A stretch of 39,359 nucleotides of DNA from an uncultured Saprospiraceae bacterium (GCA_937923465.1 CALDUB010000222.1:1-39359); one strand, 5' to 3'. Positions 1-8,370 are shown, numbered from the stretch's first letter. The notes: generated from the letters alone by a model not told the origin. A program made the numbers and translations.

Positions 1-385
1 TTTCATTTAACTCAATCTTATCGTCTAGTTTTTCGATTTTTATTCTATCAATAAATACAAAATATAGACCGTCTTCAAACGCTAGTAAGGCTGTTTTAAG
101 AGCATCTTCAAGTAAAACTGTTTTATCATTATAAACTGCGCCAAATCCAACTTTACCTCTCTCTGCTTTCTCTGAAATATCGCTTTCCGATAGATATGGA
201 AGTAGGCTTTCTGCTGCGGTATTTGATACGTTAAATTGCGCGACTTGTTGGGTGACGAGTTCTGTCAATAAATCTCGAAGGGTAGGGATGTCTGGAAATT
301 GACTAGACAAGTGAAAAGAAATGCTTTCTAAAACGGGATGTTTCTTACCAAGCATTTTTATAGAGAGTGTAAGTGTTCTTGACAT
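1..385 (-). CDS. Unknown protein, 3' end outside the window
   Basis: A leftward reading frame opens with ATG at 385-383 and stays open for 128 codons to the left edge, so the C-terminus is missing. The protein begins MSRTLTLSIKMLGKK and has no signal peptide or membrane segment. It reads as a soluble alpha/beta protein with an internal GKVGFGAVYNDK stretch. I do not recognise the family with confidence. It faintly recalls small proteins encoded beside DUF4132 genes in other phyla, but that is memory and not evidence. The next gene to the right is divergent and 252 bases away. The open frame running off the edge and the ordinary composition support a real gene. Confidence 0.6.
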   Translation of the reverse strand, partial: MSRTLTLSIKMLGKKHPVLESISFHLSSQFPDIPTLRDLLTELVTQQVAQFNVSNTAAESLLPYLSESDISEKAERGKVGFGAVYNDKTVLLEDALKTALLAFEDGLYFVFIDRIKIEKLDDKIELNE

Positions 386-637
386 TAGATTGTGTTATTG
401 GTGAAATACGAATACAATATTAAATCAAATAAATTACAAAATCAATAAACTTAAACAAAAAAGTTAAGAGTAATTTAATTTGAAACAAATGCAATAGTTA
501 GAAGTTGTTTGAATTTAACTAAATTTCTATATGAGGACCCCGACTTAGGTACGGGATTTAGAAAGGGAACTTTTTTATAGAGAACGGAGCTTATTCTTCC
601 TGAAACTGAAGTCGTTTTTATTCAAAAAGGAATACTC

Positions 638-919
638 ATGGAAAAATGTTCAATATGCGATAGAGAGTTAGGAGATAAGAATGTCTCCAAGCATCATCTA
701 GTCCCTAAATCGAGAGGAGGAAAACATACCGACACGATACTGATTCATAATATCTGTCATCAAAAAATACATTCCTTGTTTACGGAGAAGGAACTAAAAG
801 AGGAATACCATACGGTAGAGAAATTAATTAATCACGAAGAGATGGAGAAGTTTATAAAGTGGGTTTCCAAGAAAGGGAGTGATTTTTATCGAAGAAATAA
901 GAGGAAGAAGAATATCTAG
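638..919 (+). CDS. Small HNH-type nuclease-like protein
   Basis: This 93-residue protein carries a minimal HNH layout. There is a CxxC knuckle at residues 4-7, a His-His pair at 19-20 within HHLVPKSRGG, Asn38, and Cys40-His41 with His45 in NICHQKIH. In the family these residues bind one catalytic metal and often a structural zinc. The second zinc knuckle keeps only one clear cysteine, so the structural site may be incomplete. The C-terminal half is helical and ends in a Lys/Arg-rich tail that could bind nucleic acid. The start is supported by an AAGGAA sequence a few bases upstream. It stands alone, with no methylase, specificity subunit or intron nearby, so a restriction or homing role cannot be inferred. 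Confidence 0.75.
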   Translation: MEKCSICDRELGDKNVSKHHLVPKSRGGKHTDTILIHNICHQKIHSLFTEKELKEEYHTVEKLINHEEMEKFIKWVSKKGSDFYRRNKRKKNI

Positions 920-1069
920 CTTGACGGACTGCCAAGCAATAAATGTTTAAAAACACCTACTCAACGGGCAAAAGTGTACAATAATCTAAAAGAACTATTT
1001 TTAGAGAGTGATTAGTGGCTTCTTTGTAGTATAGAAATCGGATAACATCATTTCGGCTAAAAACACTTT

Positions 1070-2437
1070 ATGAAAACGCAAGCTTACTTACTTATACTCA
1101 CTTGCTTATTTGCTGGCGTTCTTTCTGCAAAAACGAGTAATTACTATGCTGTTAAATTTTTGGACAAGGAGCATAATCTTTATACGATTGATAAGCCATT
1201 AGATTTTTTATCTGAAAAAGCTTTGTCTAGGAGAGAGAAGCAAGGTCTTGAGGTTACTGCGATTGATTTACCTATTACGACAGGATATCTTTATCAAGTG
1301 AAATTGCGAGGAGCAAAAGTAATTTATACTTCTAAATGGTTGAACACGGCAATCATCACTTGTCCTGAAACTATACGGTCAGAACTAGAAAAGCTTTACT
1401 TTGTAAAAGAAATTATCTATGTAGGTAAGGGGAGTAATCATGATATAGTCATTACCGAAAAAAAGAAAAAAAGAAGAATACCAAAGAGAGATATTCATGC
1501 CTTTTACGGAAAGGGGCAAAATCAAATAGATATGCTCAATGGGGGCTATATTCATAACAAAGGAAAGCGAGGGCGCGGTATTACGATTGCCGTTTTAGAC
1601 GGAGGGTTTTGGAGAACTGATGATTTAAAAGTGTTGCGCGGCGTACAGAAGTCTTCTGCGCGATTTGCAAACAGAGACATTGTCAATCGAGATAGAGATG
1701 TATTTGAGAGTTCTGCACATGGAACGGAGGTGCTTTCTGTTATGGCAGCCAATCTACCAGGAGTAATGGTCGGTACAGCGCCTGATGCTGATTATATTTG
1801 CTTGAAAACTGAAGATGTCAGAGGCGAATTTTGGTTAGATGAGTATACTTGGGTAGTCGGATTAGAGTTTGCGGATAGTGTAGGGGTAGACTTAATAGTT
1901 TCAAGTTTGGGGTATACTACATTCAATGATTCTTCGATGGACTATACATATGATGATTTACAGAAAAATAATTCAATCAGCACACGAGCAGCTAATATTG
2001 CTTTTGATAAAGGAATGATAATCATATGCAGTGCAGGCAATGAGGGAGAAAATGACTGGAAGTATGTGAGTTGTCCCGCAGATGGAAAAGGTGTTTTGGC
2101 TGTTGGAGCTGTTAATAATCTAGGTGAAAGAGCTTTATTTGCTTCTTTGTCTTATCAGATTGGTGGTGTGATGAAACCCGATGTAAATGCTCTAGGGACC
2201 AATGTAACAGTCGCCTCGGTTATCGGGAAAAATTTAACGAAAGAAACATCTGGGTCTTCTTATTCTGCGCCGATTATTGCAGGATTAGTTGCTTCATTAT
2301 GGAGTGCATTTCCTGAATTTAGTAACCAAACTATCTTAGATGCGGTCAAACTATCCACTCAAAAAAGCGGTAATGATTTTAGACTTCCAGATTTTGAATA
2401 TGCGTATAAGATTCTGCTACTTGAGAAGCTATATTGA
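1070..2437 (+). CDS. Secreted S8 (subtilisin-like) serine peptidase
   Basis: This 455-residue protein has a signal peptide at about residues 1-20, a prodomain-like N-terminal region of about 145 residues, and an S8 catalytic domain. The triad is visible as Asp177 in AVLDGGF, His217 in SAHGTEV and Ser397 in SGSSYSAP, with oxyanion Asn324 in SAGNEGE. The protein stops soon after the catalytic domain. It lacks the C-terminal T9SS sorting domain that many Bacteroidota subtilisins carry, so it is probably released into the periplasm or handled by another route. A run of Lys/Arg near residues 131-140 lies at the prodomain-catalytic boundary and could be the maturation site. Its last 59 bases overlap, tail to tail, the end of the opposing response regulator gene. 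Confidence 0.92.
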   Translation: MKTQAYLLILTCLFAGVLSAKTSNYYAVKFLDKEHNLYTIDKPLDFLSEKALSRREKQGLEVTAIDLPITTGYLYQVKLRGAKVIYTSKWLNTAIITCPETIRSELEKLYFVKEIIYVGKGSNHDIVITEKKKKRRIPKRDIHAFYGKGQNQIDMLNGGYIHNKGKRGRGITIAVLDGGFWRTDDLKVLRGVQKSSARFANRDIVNRDRDVFESSAHGTEVLSVMAANLPGVMVGTAPDADYICLKTEDVRGEFWLDEYTWVVGLEFADSVGVDLIVSSLGYTTFNDSSMDYTYDDLQKNNSISTRAANIAFDKGMIIICSAGNEGENDWKYVSCPADGKGVLAVGAVNNLGERALFASLSYQIGGVMKPDVNALGTNVTVASVIGKNLTKETSGSSYSAPIIAGLVASLWSAFPEFSNQTILDAVKLSTQKSGNDFRLPDFEYAYKILLLEKLY

Positions 2438-2810
2438 CTAATGCTTTTTCTAGTTTATTCAAGCTAAGAGGTTTTTCAATGAAGGCGATTTTGTAAGCAG
2501 TTGAATTAAATTTCTCTTGTCGCTCGGTACAAATCTGAGTCGATAAAACAACAATAGAGAGTTTGTCACGGTGTCTGACAGGCATGTTGTTAATGACTTC
2601 CCAGCCAGAATGTGCAGGCATGTTTACATCTAAAAACATCAAGTCAGGACTTGTTTTTTCGGGGTTTTCTAGATAAGACATCACATGAGAACTCTCATTA
2701 AATACTTTTATTTCTACGTCAGGATTTATTTTTTTTATTATTCTTTTGTTCAAAAAATTAGTAGCGTCGTCATCGTCTACTATAATAACAGAATTGAAAG
2801 AGTGACTCAT
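2379..2810 (-). CDS. Single-domain response regulator (CheY-like receiver)
   Basis: The 143 residues form one receiver domain without an output domain. The acidic pocket is VDDDDA at residues 11-16, the phospho-acceptor is Asp61 in FLDVNMP, the switch Ser90 sits in VVLST, and the conserved Lys113 is in EKPL. Such regulators usually act by protein contact or pass phosphate to an Hpt protein. It is the last gene of a leftward block, 12 bases after the histidine kinase, which is its likely phosphodonor. An Hpt gene lies at the head of the same block. The 3' end overlaps the convergent S8 peptidase gene. Confidence 0.93.
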   Translation of the reverse strand: MSHSFNSVIIVDDDDATNFLNKRIIKKINPDVEIKVFNESSHVMSYLENPEKTSPDLMFLDVNMPAHSGWEVINNMPVRHRDKLSIVVLSTQICTERQEKFNSTAYKIAFIEKPLSLNKLEKALVNIASQVAESYTHIQNLEV

Positions 2811-2822
2811 TATTTATTATAT

Positions 2823-3770
2823 TTAAGGTAGGGGATTTACTTGTGAATTTGGAATGACGAAGTGAAATTGACTGCCATTTCCTAGTTTTGACTCCACCCA
2901 GATAGTTCCGTTGTGTAGGTCGATTATCTTCTTACATTTTGTCAAACCGATACCCGAACCAGAATACTTATTCGAATTATGAAGCCTATGAAACAGCTTA
3001 AAAATAGAATGTTTATACCTCGCATCAATCCCTATTCCATTATCTTGTATTGTGAACTTAGTCTCTAGATGATTACTCTCAAAAGAAATATTAACAATCG
3101 GTTTTATGTCTGGTCGTTGGTATTTAATAGCATTAATAAGGAGGTTTTGAAAGAGAAGTCTAAGCTCTAGAGGATATCCTTTAATCATCGGAAATTTATC
3201 TGGGAGATTAATTACAGCACCTGATTTTTTGATTAGGTGTGTTAAGTCAAGAATCGTTTCCTTTACGATTTCGCCGATATTTACGTCCTCAATTTTACGA
3301 TTTGTTCCGAGTTTAGCATAGGTTAAAAGTTTTCTAACCATTACTCTCATTCGACTTGAAGTACTTGATATTAACGCGAAATATTGTTTTACCTCAACAT
3401 CCTTAAAGATGCTACAATGGTCTTCTTCTAGTACTTCAATAAATCCATTAATAGTATTTAAAGGCTCTTGTAAATCATGAGAAATGGCATAAGCATACTC
3501 TTCCAGCTCTGCATTTTTTTTCAGTAAAGCTGTATTTGCATCTGCAATCACGTTTTTCGCTTTTTGTAACTCCTCTGTTTTCTTAATGAGTAGCTGATAA
3601 TACCAAATAAGCACTGCAAAAGCAAAGAAAACAAATACACAAGAAGAAAAAATGACTGCGCAATTTAGAAAATTGTCATTCACTAAACTTGCAAGAAAAC
3701 CACTATAAACAAGCCCTGTTAGAAAAAGTGCTATAGGGAAAGTTCTATTTTTACTGATAAAATGCATCAT
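2823..3770 (-). CDS. Membrane sensor histidine kinase
   Basis: This 315-residue kinase has two hydrophobic segments at about residues 11-30 and 36-61 with almost no loop between them, so there is no extracytoplasmic sensor domain. A coiled-coil linker (62-90) leads into the HisKA helix with phospho-acceptor His98 in AYAISHDLQEP. The ATPase domain follows, with an N box (NLLINAIKYQ), G1 (DNGIGI) and G2 (GSGIGLTKCKKI). The SHDLQEPL H-box is typical of kinases of the phytochrome-like class. It may sense the membrane or be driven by another protein. It sits between two response regulators, 5 bases after one and 12 before the other, so all three are probably co-transcribed. Confidence 0.93.
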   Translation of the reverse strand: MMHFISKNRTFPIALFLTGLVYSGFLASLVNDNFLNCAVIFSSCVFVFFAFAVLIWYYQLLIKKTEELQKAKNVIADANTALLKKNAELEEYAYAISHDLQEPLNTINGFIEVLEEDHCSIFKDVEVKQYFALISSTSSRMRVMVRKLLTYAKLGTNRKIEDVNIGEIVKETILDLTHLIKKSGAVINLPDKFPMIKGYPLELRLLFQNLLINAIKYQRPDIKPIVNISFESNHLETKFTIQDNGIGIDARYKHSIFKLFHRLHNSNKYSGSGIGLTKCKKIIDLHNGTIWVESKLGNGSQFHFVIPNSQVNPLP

Positions 3771-3775
3771 CTTAA

Positions 3776-4483
3776 TTACAGCAATTTTAAGCGTTTCATT
3801 AGCGCCGATTTATGTGCCTTTGCTATGGGAATGACTTTGCGTTCAATAACTAAGGTACTTTCTTCAATGTCAACTATCTCATTTAGGTTGATAATGAAAG
3901 ACCTATGAATGCGCATAAAATTGTGATTAGCCAGTTTTTCCACTATACGTTTTAGCGTACTATAAATCATGTAGTGTTTATCTTTGCAATGAACACGCAC
4001 GTAGTCTGACTCATTTTCGAAGTATAAAATATCTGTAATATTTAACCGTACATGACGACCTTTTTCCTTTATGAAAAGACTTTGGGATTGAGGAATAGAC
4101 AAAGTCTGTTGAATTTGGTTTTCCTTTTCCATTGTTTCTATAGCCCGTCTGACACATCTATCAAATCGAGGATAGTTAAATGGTTTTTTTAAAAAGTCTT
4201 GTGCTTGAAATTCAAAAGCATCAACAGCATATTTTTCCTCCGAAGTGGTAAACACAACCATTGGTGTTTCGGGAGCACGATTTAAAAAATCGATACCTGA
4301 TACTTCAGGCATATTCATGTCTAGAAAAATTAAGTCAACACTTTCTTTTTCTAAAAAAAATAATCCTTTTTCCGCCCCGTCGCACTCCGCAATTAAATTT
4401 ATATGCTTATTTTTATTACAAAAAAATTCCAAAATTTTCCGTGCTTCCAGAGAGTCGTCTACAATCATTGTATTGAGCAACAT
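3776..4483 (-). CDS. LytTR-family response regulator
   Basis: This 235-residue regulator has an N-terminal receiver (about 1-120) with Asp9-Asp10, phospho-acceptor Asp55 in IFLDMNMP, the Thr79-Thr80 switch and Lys100 in LKKP. A C-terminal LytTR DNA-binding domain (about 130-235) follows, with the characteristic YFENESDYVRVHC and FMRIHRSFIINL segments. LytTR proteins bind promoter direct repeats through a beta-rich domain. The gene is 5 bases upstream of the histidine kinase, so the kinase is the likely partner. It may autoregulate the block, but I found no clear paired repeats in its 270-base upstream gap. Confidence 0.94.
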   Translation of the reverse strand: MLLNTMIVDDSLEARKILEFFCNKNKHINLIAECDGAEKGLFFLEKESVDLIFLDMNMPEVSGIDFLNRAPETPMVVFTTSEEKYAVDAFEFQAQDFLKKPFNYPRFDRCVRRAIETMEKENQIQQTLSIPQSQSLFIKEKGRHVRLNITDILYFENESDYVRVHCKDKHYMIYSTLKRIVEKLANHNFMRIHRSFIINLNEIVDIEESTLVIERKVIPIAKAHKSALMKRLKLL

Positions 4484-4568
4484 AATTTTTCTTTTATAGA
4501 AATCAGAAACAAGTAAAATCGTTTCATTCCTATTTCTAATTTTAAGTATCTAAACTTGGCTTGCAAAC

Positions 4569-4588
4569 TCAAACAGCTTCTAAGGAAC
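4569..4588. repeat. 20-base dispersed repeat, copy A
   Basis: The 20 bases beginning TCAAACAGCTTCTAAG recur at 27065-27084 with a single mismatch and in the same orientation. Both copies are intergenic and lie upstream of signalling or envelope genes. No function is assigned. Confidence 0.6.
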
Positions 4589-4755
4589 GCGAAAAAAATC
4601 TTAATAATAACTGCTATGCTTACAGTCACCTATGTAGCAAAAGATGTAAAGGGATGTATCTACATCGCTTTATTATGTTCATCTATCACTAGTGGATTTT
4701 TCTCTGTTTCACTGTAAAAGATAGTGATATAGAGTATTGGCGCAATATGAAATAA

Positions 4756-5172
4756 CTAATGTTTTTGCCGTCTCAAGAAAGAGCCAATTGCTGCTTGTTG
4801 ATTAAAAACGATAGGTATTGCTTTTTTAAATTTGGTACGGATGGACTTGACTAAGGAATGAAGACAAGATGATTGTCTCGCTTTACTTTCTAATTCTTTA
4901 AGAAGTAAAGCGATATCTGTCAGACCTACAAGTTTAAATGTAGGAATCATTTGGTGTGCCAAATGGTAGACTTTTCTATGATTATTAGAAAGCATAGAGT
5001 CAATAAATTCGTAGAATTTTTGGACTGTGCAATTTAAGAAAAGGTCAAACACAAAAGCTGCGTCTGATATGTTTTCTTGATAATAATCGTTTAGATAATT
5101 AACGTCTAAAAGGGGGTTAAAGTGAAAAGAATTCTCGTTAGTTAATGTGCCGATGTTATCTACATTATTCAT
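4756..5172 (-). CDS. Histidine phosphotransfer (Hpt) protein
   Basis: The 138-residue all-helical protein carries the Hpt signature around residues 65-95: a His at 73 in LAHQMIPTFKLVGL followed by the LLKELE helix. In the family this His shuttles phosphate between receiver domains. The usual K-G after the His is replaced by M-I-P, a variant also common in Bacteroidota Hpt proteins. The first 30 residues look disordered. It reads leftward toward the LytTR regulator with a 272-base gap, so it may be transcribed separately from or jointly with the kinase block. With no hybrid kinase in the block, it probably connects the two stand-alone receivers. Confidence 0.82.
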   Translation of the reverse strand: MNNVDNIGTLTNENSFHFNPLLDVNYLNDYYQENISDAAFVFDLFLNCTVQKFYEFIDSMLSNNHRKVYHLAHQMIPTFKLVGLTDIALLLKELESKARQSSCLHSLVKSIRTKFKKAIPIVFNQQAAIGSFLRRQKH

Positions 5173-6025
5173 GGTAGTATAATTTTTTATGATATCTAAA
5201 AGTCAATTAGTTTTAAGTCTGATACCACACTGATTTTCATAACTGTTAAAAACAAAAAAGGGGATTTTAAAATTGGAAATAATAGCAAACTAATCTCGTT
5301 CTCAATCACATTTCACGGGATTTGTCAGAGAACCACTAGTCTAAATACATACTGAGTATCGTGTAACAAATATTTAAATTTCAACTCAGTAATAATTTAT
5401 TACAGATTATCACTTTTCAAACAAGTGAAATGAGTAAAGACATCGGTTGCTTTTTTTTTACGGAAAGTGAACAAGCTAAGTAAGGGAGGAAGAGAGGGGG
5501 TGATAATATAAAAGAGAAAATATTTTACCTGAAACTTTAAGTGATTTTAGTATTAAAAAATATCTTGATAAGCTTTGTCTACTAAGAAACACCCAAAGAA
5601 TAACTCTCAACATTTGTTATAAGTTATTCTTTCACCGTTCCTAAGCCAAATTTAGTTGTTTTTTTTTTACTAAATCTTCGGAATCTTTAATTTTGTGACG
5701 CTAAATATTTATAAATATATTCAATTGTACTTATAAGTATCTATAAAAATAGCAACAACTAGTTTGTGTTTTTAAAACATTGAAAATCAGTAGGTTATCG
5801 ATTTGTGAGAGATGTGATTTAGCTTAAGGTTAGTATATCTTATTGATTAATAAGGAGTTGCCTTTTTTTTGTAGTGTTTTTTTAATATGTTTAATAGGTT
5901 GATTTTCAATTTTTTTGTAAGTGTGATAGTACTTATTAGTGAATTAATGTTATTTTTTTTATGAAAAATGTGACATTCTTCCTTACGCTTTTAATATACT
6001 CGTACATATCTAATTAAAAAACAAA
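5173..6025. other. Long AT-rich gap without recognisable genes
   Basis: Very AT-rich sequence with several homopolymer T runs and no credible open frame. A 12-base word GCTAAGTAAGGG at 5475-5486 recurs at 18422-18433, and 5319-5334 matches in inverse orientation a hairpin arm at 28399-28414. A weak six-pair hairpin (CTTATT/AATAAG) lies at 5839-5854. No known structured RNA family was recognised. Confidence 0.6.
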
Positions 6026-6053
6026 AGGAAGCAACGAATGAACGTTACTTCCT
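6026..6053 (-). terminator. Intrinsic terminator after the tRNA
   Basis: Read leftward, AGGAAG and CTTCCT arms flank an inner AACG/CGTT stem. A T-rich tract at about 6013-6025 follows. It begins 9 bases after the tRNA 3' end and fits its terminator. Confidence 0.75.
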
Positions 6054-6061
6054 AATGTTTG

Positions 6062-6136
6062 TGGTCCCGCTTGGGCTCGAACCAAGGACCCCCTGATTAT
6101 GAGTCAGGTGCTACTAACCAACTGAGCTACAGGACC
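6062..6136 (-). tRNA. tRNA, anticodon CAT (Met or lysidine-Ile2)
   Basis: The cloverleaf is complete on the reverse strand. The acceptor GGTCCTG pairs with CGGGACC, the anticodon stem is CCTGA/TCAGG around loop CTCATAA, and the T arm is CTTGG-TTCGAGC-CCAAG. The discriminator is A and CCA is not encoded. Elongator Met and lysidine-modified Ile2 tRNAs share this loop, so identity cannot be settled by eye. The D arm reads GCTC-AGTTGGTTAG-TAGC, one base longer than the usual form, leaving a C-T mismatch at the top of the D stem. Total length is 75. Confidence 0.95.
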
Positions 6137-6183
6137 GAAATGTGGTATAAAAAGCAAAAAGAATAATCTTATTTACTCTGTAT

Positions 6184-6215
6184 TTTTACATTCTGAACGC
6201 AAAACTACATATTTG
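6184..6215 (+). promoter_or_regulatory. Bacteroidota-type promoter for the HAD operon
   Basis: TTTT at 6184-6187 is followed after exactly 20 bases by CATATTTG at 6208-6215, one mismatch from TAnnTTTG. Predicted transcription starts near 6220, which favours the ATG at 6249 over any upstream start. Pattern match only. Confidence 0.45.
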
Positions 6216-6248
6216 CAGTTCCCTTTGCAAGTAGAAATTAAATATTTT

Positions 6249-6872
6249 ATGAAAAAAGTAAAAAATATCATCTTTGACTTCGGTAATGTTCTACTGAATT
6301 TGGACATGAAGGCTACTGAAAATCAACTAGTTGCGCTCTTAGGAGGGCACTATAAATTTTCTGAAGAAAAAAATGCATATCCTGCTTTTTTTGAAGATTA
6401 TGAGGTTGGAAAGATGAAAGAAGAGGCATTTTTGTCTGGATTGCAAGAAATGACGGATAAAAATCCAAGTCAGTCAGATTTGAAATCGGCTTGGAATGCC
6501 ATGCTTTTAGATGTGCCTCCTCCGCGCTTGGAGATGTTATTGCAATTGAAAGAAAAGTATCGTGTTTTTTTATTGAGCAACACTAACAAGACGCATATTG
6601 ATTACGTTATGAAGTATCTGGAAGCAGAATACGGCATCACTGATTGGGATACGCGTTACTTTGAGAAAACATATTATTCACATTTAGTGAAAATGCGGAA
6701 GCCTGATACTGATATTTATAATTTTGTACTCAAGGATGCAGGGATTAACGCCGAAGAAACACTCTTTATCGATGATAATCCTGCGAATATAAAAACTGCC
6801 GCCGCTTTAGGTTGGCAAACAATTCTACACAACGATGGTCGAGATATTACGACTGTAATGCAGAATTTGTAA
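6249..6872 (+). CDS. HAD-superfamily (IA, YihX-like) phosphatase
   Basis: The 207-residue protein has the four HAD motifs: nucleophile Asp10 in IIFDFGNVLL, Ser/Asn in LLSNTN near residue 109, Lys in MRKPD near 150, and acidic LFIDDNP near 174. The first motif reads D-F-G-N-V, as in sugar-phosphatases such as YihX (glucose-1-phosphatase), and a helical cap sits between motifs I and II. The substrate is probably a small sugar phosphate, which is inference. I place the start at MKKVKN because the frame's earlier ATG at 6213 lies inside a plausible promoter. It leads a three-gene rightward operon with 22- and 4-base gaps. Confidence 0.88.
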   Translation: MKKVKNIIFDFGNVLLNLDMKATENQLVALLGGHYKFSEEKNAYPAFFEDYEVGKMKEEAFLSGLQEMTDKNPSQSDLKSAWNAMLLDVPPPRLEMLLQLKEKYRVFLLSNTNKTHIDYVMKYLEAEYGITDWDTRYFEKTYYSHLVKMRKPDTDIYNFVLKDAGINAEETLFIDDNPANIKTAAALGWQTILHNDGRDITTVMQNL

Positions 6873-6894
6873 AAAAAACGCTAAAATTAAAAAT

Positions 6895-7461
6895 ATGCAT
6901 AAGTTTTCATTTTTTCTACTTGTATTGTTATTGGTTTCTTGTAATGAGCCTAATCCTAAAGTTGCTGTAAATTCCGAGACTACAGCAAAGACAGAAGAGG
7001 CAGTGCCCAAAAATAAGGAAGAAGCTTTTGAAAAGGCTAAAACTGAAATGGCGACGACAGAAAAGGATTTTGAAGGAGTTGATATGTTGCCAAGTATAGA
7101 GATTTCTGTCTTAGAAAATCTATGGGAAAATTGTGATTTTGTAGATTATGTCTATTATGAACTACCAATTAGTGCTAGTTTGGATAATAAAAATTCTATT
7201 CAATCTTCAGTACAGCATATCGCAGCAAATCCTGCTGCAAAAATAAATGATTGTAAGGCAATCGGACGCGTCTTTTATCAAATAGAAGGTGAGAATGTGT
7301 TACAGGGAGATATTTATTTTTCGAAAGGATGTACTTATTTTCTTTGGTTGGATAGTAAAGGAAAATACTTCGCTGGAAATCTGATGATGGACTCTGCAAT
7401 GAAATTTTTCGCCAGCAACATCCAAGCGGCATTTGGGAAAATTCCTGCACAGAATAAATAA
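6895..7461 (+). CDS. Uncharacterised lipoprotein
   Basis: The 188-residue protein starts with a lipoprotein signal ending LLLVSC, so Cys16 would be lipidated. A disordered Lys/Glu-rich stretch (about 20-65) leads to a compact alpha/beta domain. Three further cysteines occur in NCDFVDY, NDCKAIG and KGCTYF, and could form a disulphide. No family is recognised. It lies between a HAD phosphatase and a Ppx/GppA-type phosphatase with gaps of 22 and 4 bases. It is therefore co-transcribed with two phosphatases, but it would act at the envelope while they act in the cytoplasm. Confidence 0.85.
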   Translation: MHKFSFFLLVLLLVSCNEPNPKVAVNSETTAKTEEAVPKNKEEAFEKAKTEMATTEKDFEGVDMLPSIEISVLENLWENCDFVDYVYYELPISASLDNKNSIQSSVQHIAANPAAKINDCKAIGRVFYQIEGENVLQGDIYFSKGCTYFLWLDSKGKYFAGNLMMDSAMKFFASNIQAAFGKIPAQNK

Positions 7462-7465
7462 ACCT

Positions 7466-8365
7466 ATGAAGAAATTTGCAGTAATAGACCTGGGGACAAA
7501 TACCTTTCACCTATTAATTGTCAGTTCAAATACGGATGGTTCTTTTACTGAACTATATCGAGAGCGCAAGTATATTAAGCTTGGAGAGAATGGAGTAGAG
7601 CGAATCGGAGATGCGCCTTATCTTCGAGGAATTGAAGCTCTTTTGGGATTTAGTAAAACATTAAAAGAGTACATAGTTGATGAGGTTCGAGTGTTTGGGA
7701 CAGCTGCTTTGCGGACGGCTTCAAACGGTCCGCAGTTTGTTTCTGAGATTAAAGAAAAGACGGGCTTGGATATTACCTTAATCAATGGTGATGAAGAAGC
7801 ACGACTGATTTATCTTGGCGTGCGTCAGGCTGTGCCATTTGGTTCAGATATTGGGCTGATAATGGATATTGGAGGAGGAAGCGTTGAGTTTATCATTGCG
7901 GATAAAACGCAGATTTATTGGGCGCAGAGTTTTCCTATTGGAGTATCTGTATTGAGGAATAAGTTTCATGAGAAAGAACCGATTTCTGCAATCGAAATTG
8001 AAGACGTAAGAAAACATCTCAGTCTGACATTAGAACCGTTAAAAGATACCCTAAAAGACTATCAAGTCAATAATCTCATTGGTGCTTCAGGTACTTTTGA
8101 TGTGTTAGAGATGATACTAGTAGAGGAAAAATTATCTGACTTGCATTCCGAAGTGAGTGCGGTAGATTTTGAACCTTTGTATCAAGAATTTTTGAAGACG
8201 ACCTTAGAGCAAAGATTAGAAATGTCAAAATTGCCAAATGACCGCGCAGATATGATTATTGTCGCTTTGATTTTGATTGATTATATTATAGAATTAGCAA
8301 AAATCGAAAAGATAACTATTTCTGCTTACGCAATGAAAGAGGGGATGCTGTCAGAAATGGGATAA
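7466..8365 (+). CDS. Ppx/GppA-family phosphatase
   Basis: The 299-residue protein shows the ASKHA-fold motifs of exopolyphosphatase/pppGpp phosphatases: VIDLGTNTFHLL at the N-terminus, GTAALRTASN, DGEEAR-like NGDEEARLIYLG, the second phosphate loop MDIGGGSVEF, and GASGTFDVLE. It ends after the two-lobed core and lacks the C-terminal HD-like domain of E. coli GppA and Ppx, as is usual for the short Bacteroidota form. It should hydrolyse polyphosphate or pppGpp; which one cannot be read from the sequence. The start at MKKFAV, 4 bases after the lipoprotein stop, fits translational coupling. Confidence 0.9.
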   Translation: MKKFAVIDLGTNTFHLLIVSSNTDGSFTELYRERKYIKLGENGVERIGDAPYLRGIEALLGFSKTLKEYIVDEVRVFGTAALRTASNGPQFVSEIKEKTGLDITLINGDEEARLIYLGVRQAVPFGSDIGLIMDIGGGSVEFIIADKTQIYWAQSFPIGVSVLRNKFHEKEPISAIEIEDVRKHLSLTLEPLKDTLKDYQVNNLIGASGTFDVLEMILVEEKLSDLHSEVSAVDFEPLYQEFLKTTLEQRLEMSKLPNDRADMIIVALILIDYIIELAKIEKITISAYAMKEGMLSEMG

Positions 8366-8370
8366 AACTA

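Noticed and set aside
638-919. Restriction-modification or homing nuclease system
   Set aside because: Only a lone HNH protein is present, with no methylase, specificity gene or intron.
6213-6248. Upstream start for the HAD gene
   Set aside because: The extra codons coincide with a promoter-like element, and the conserved domain begins right at the ATG at 6249.
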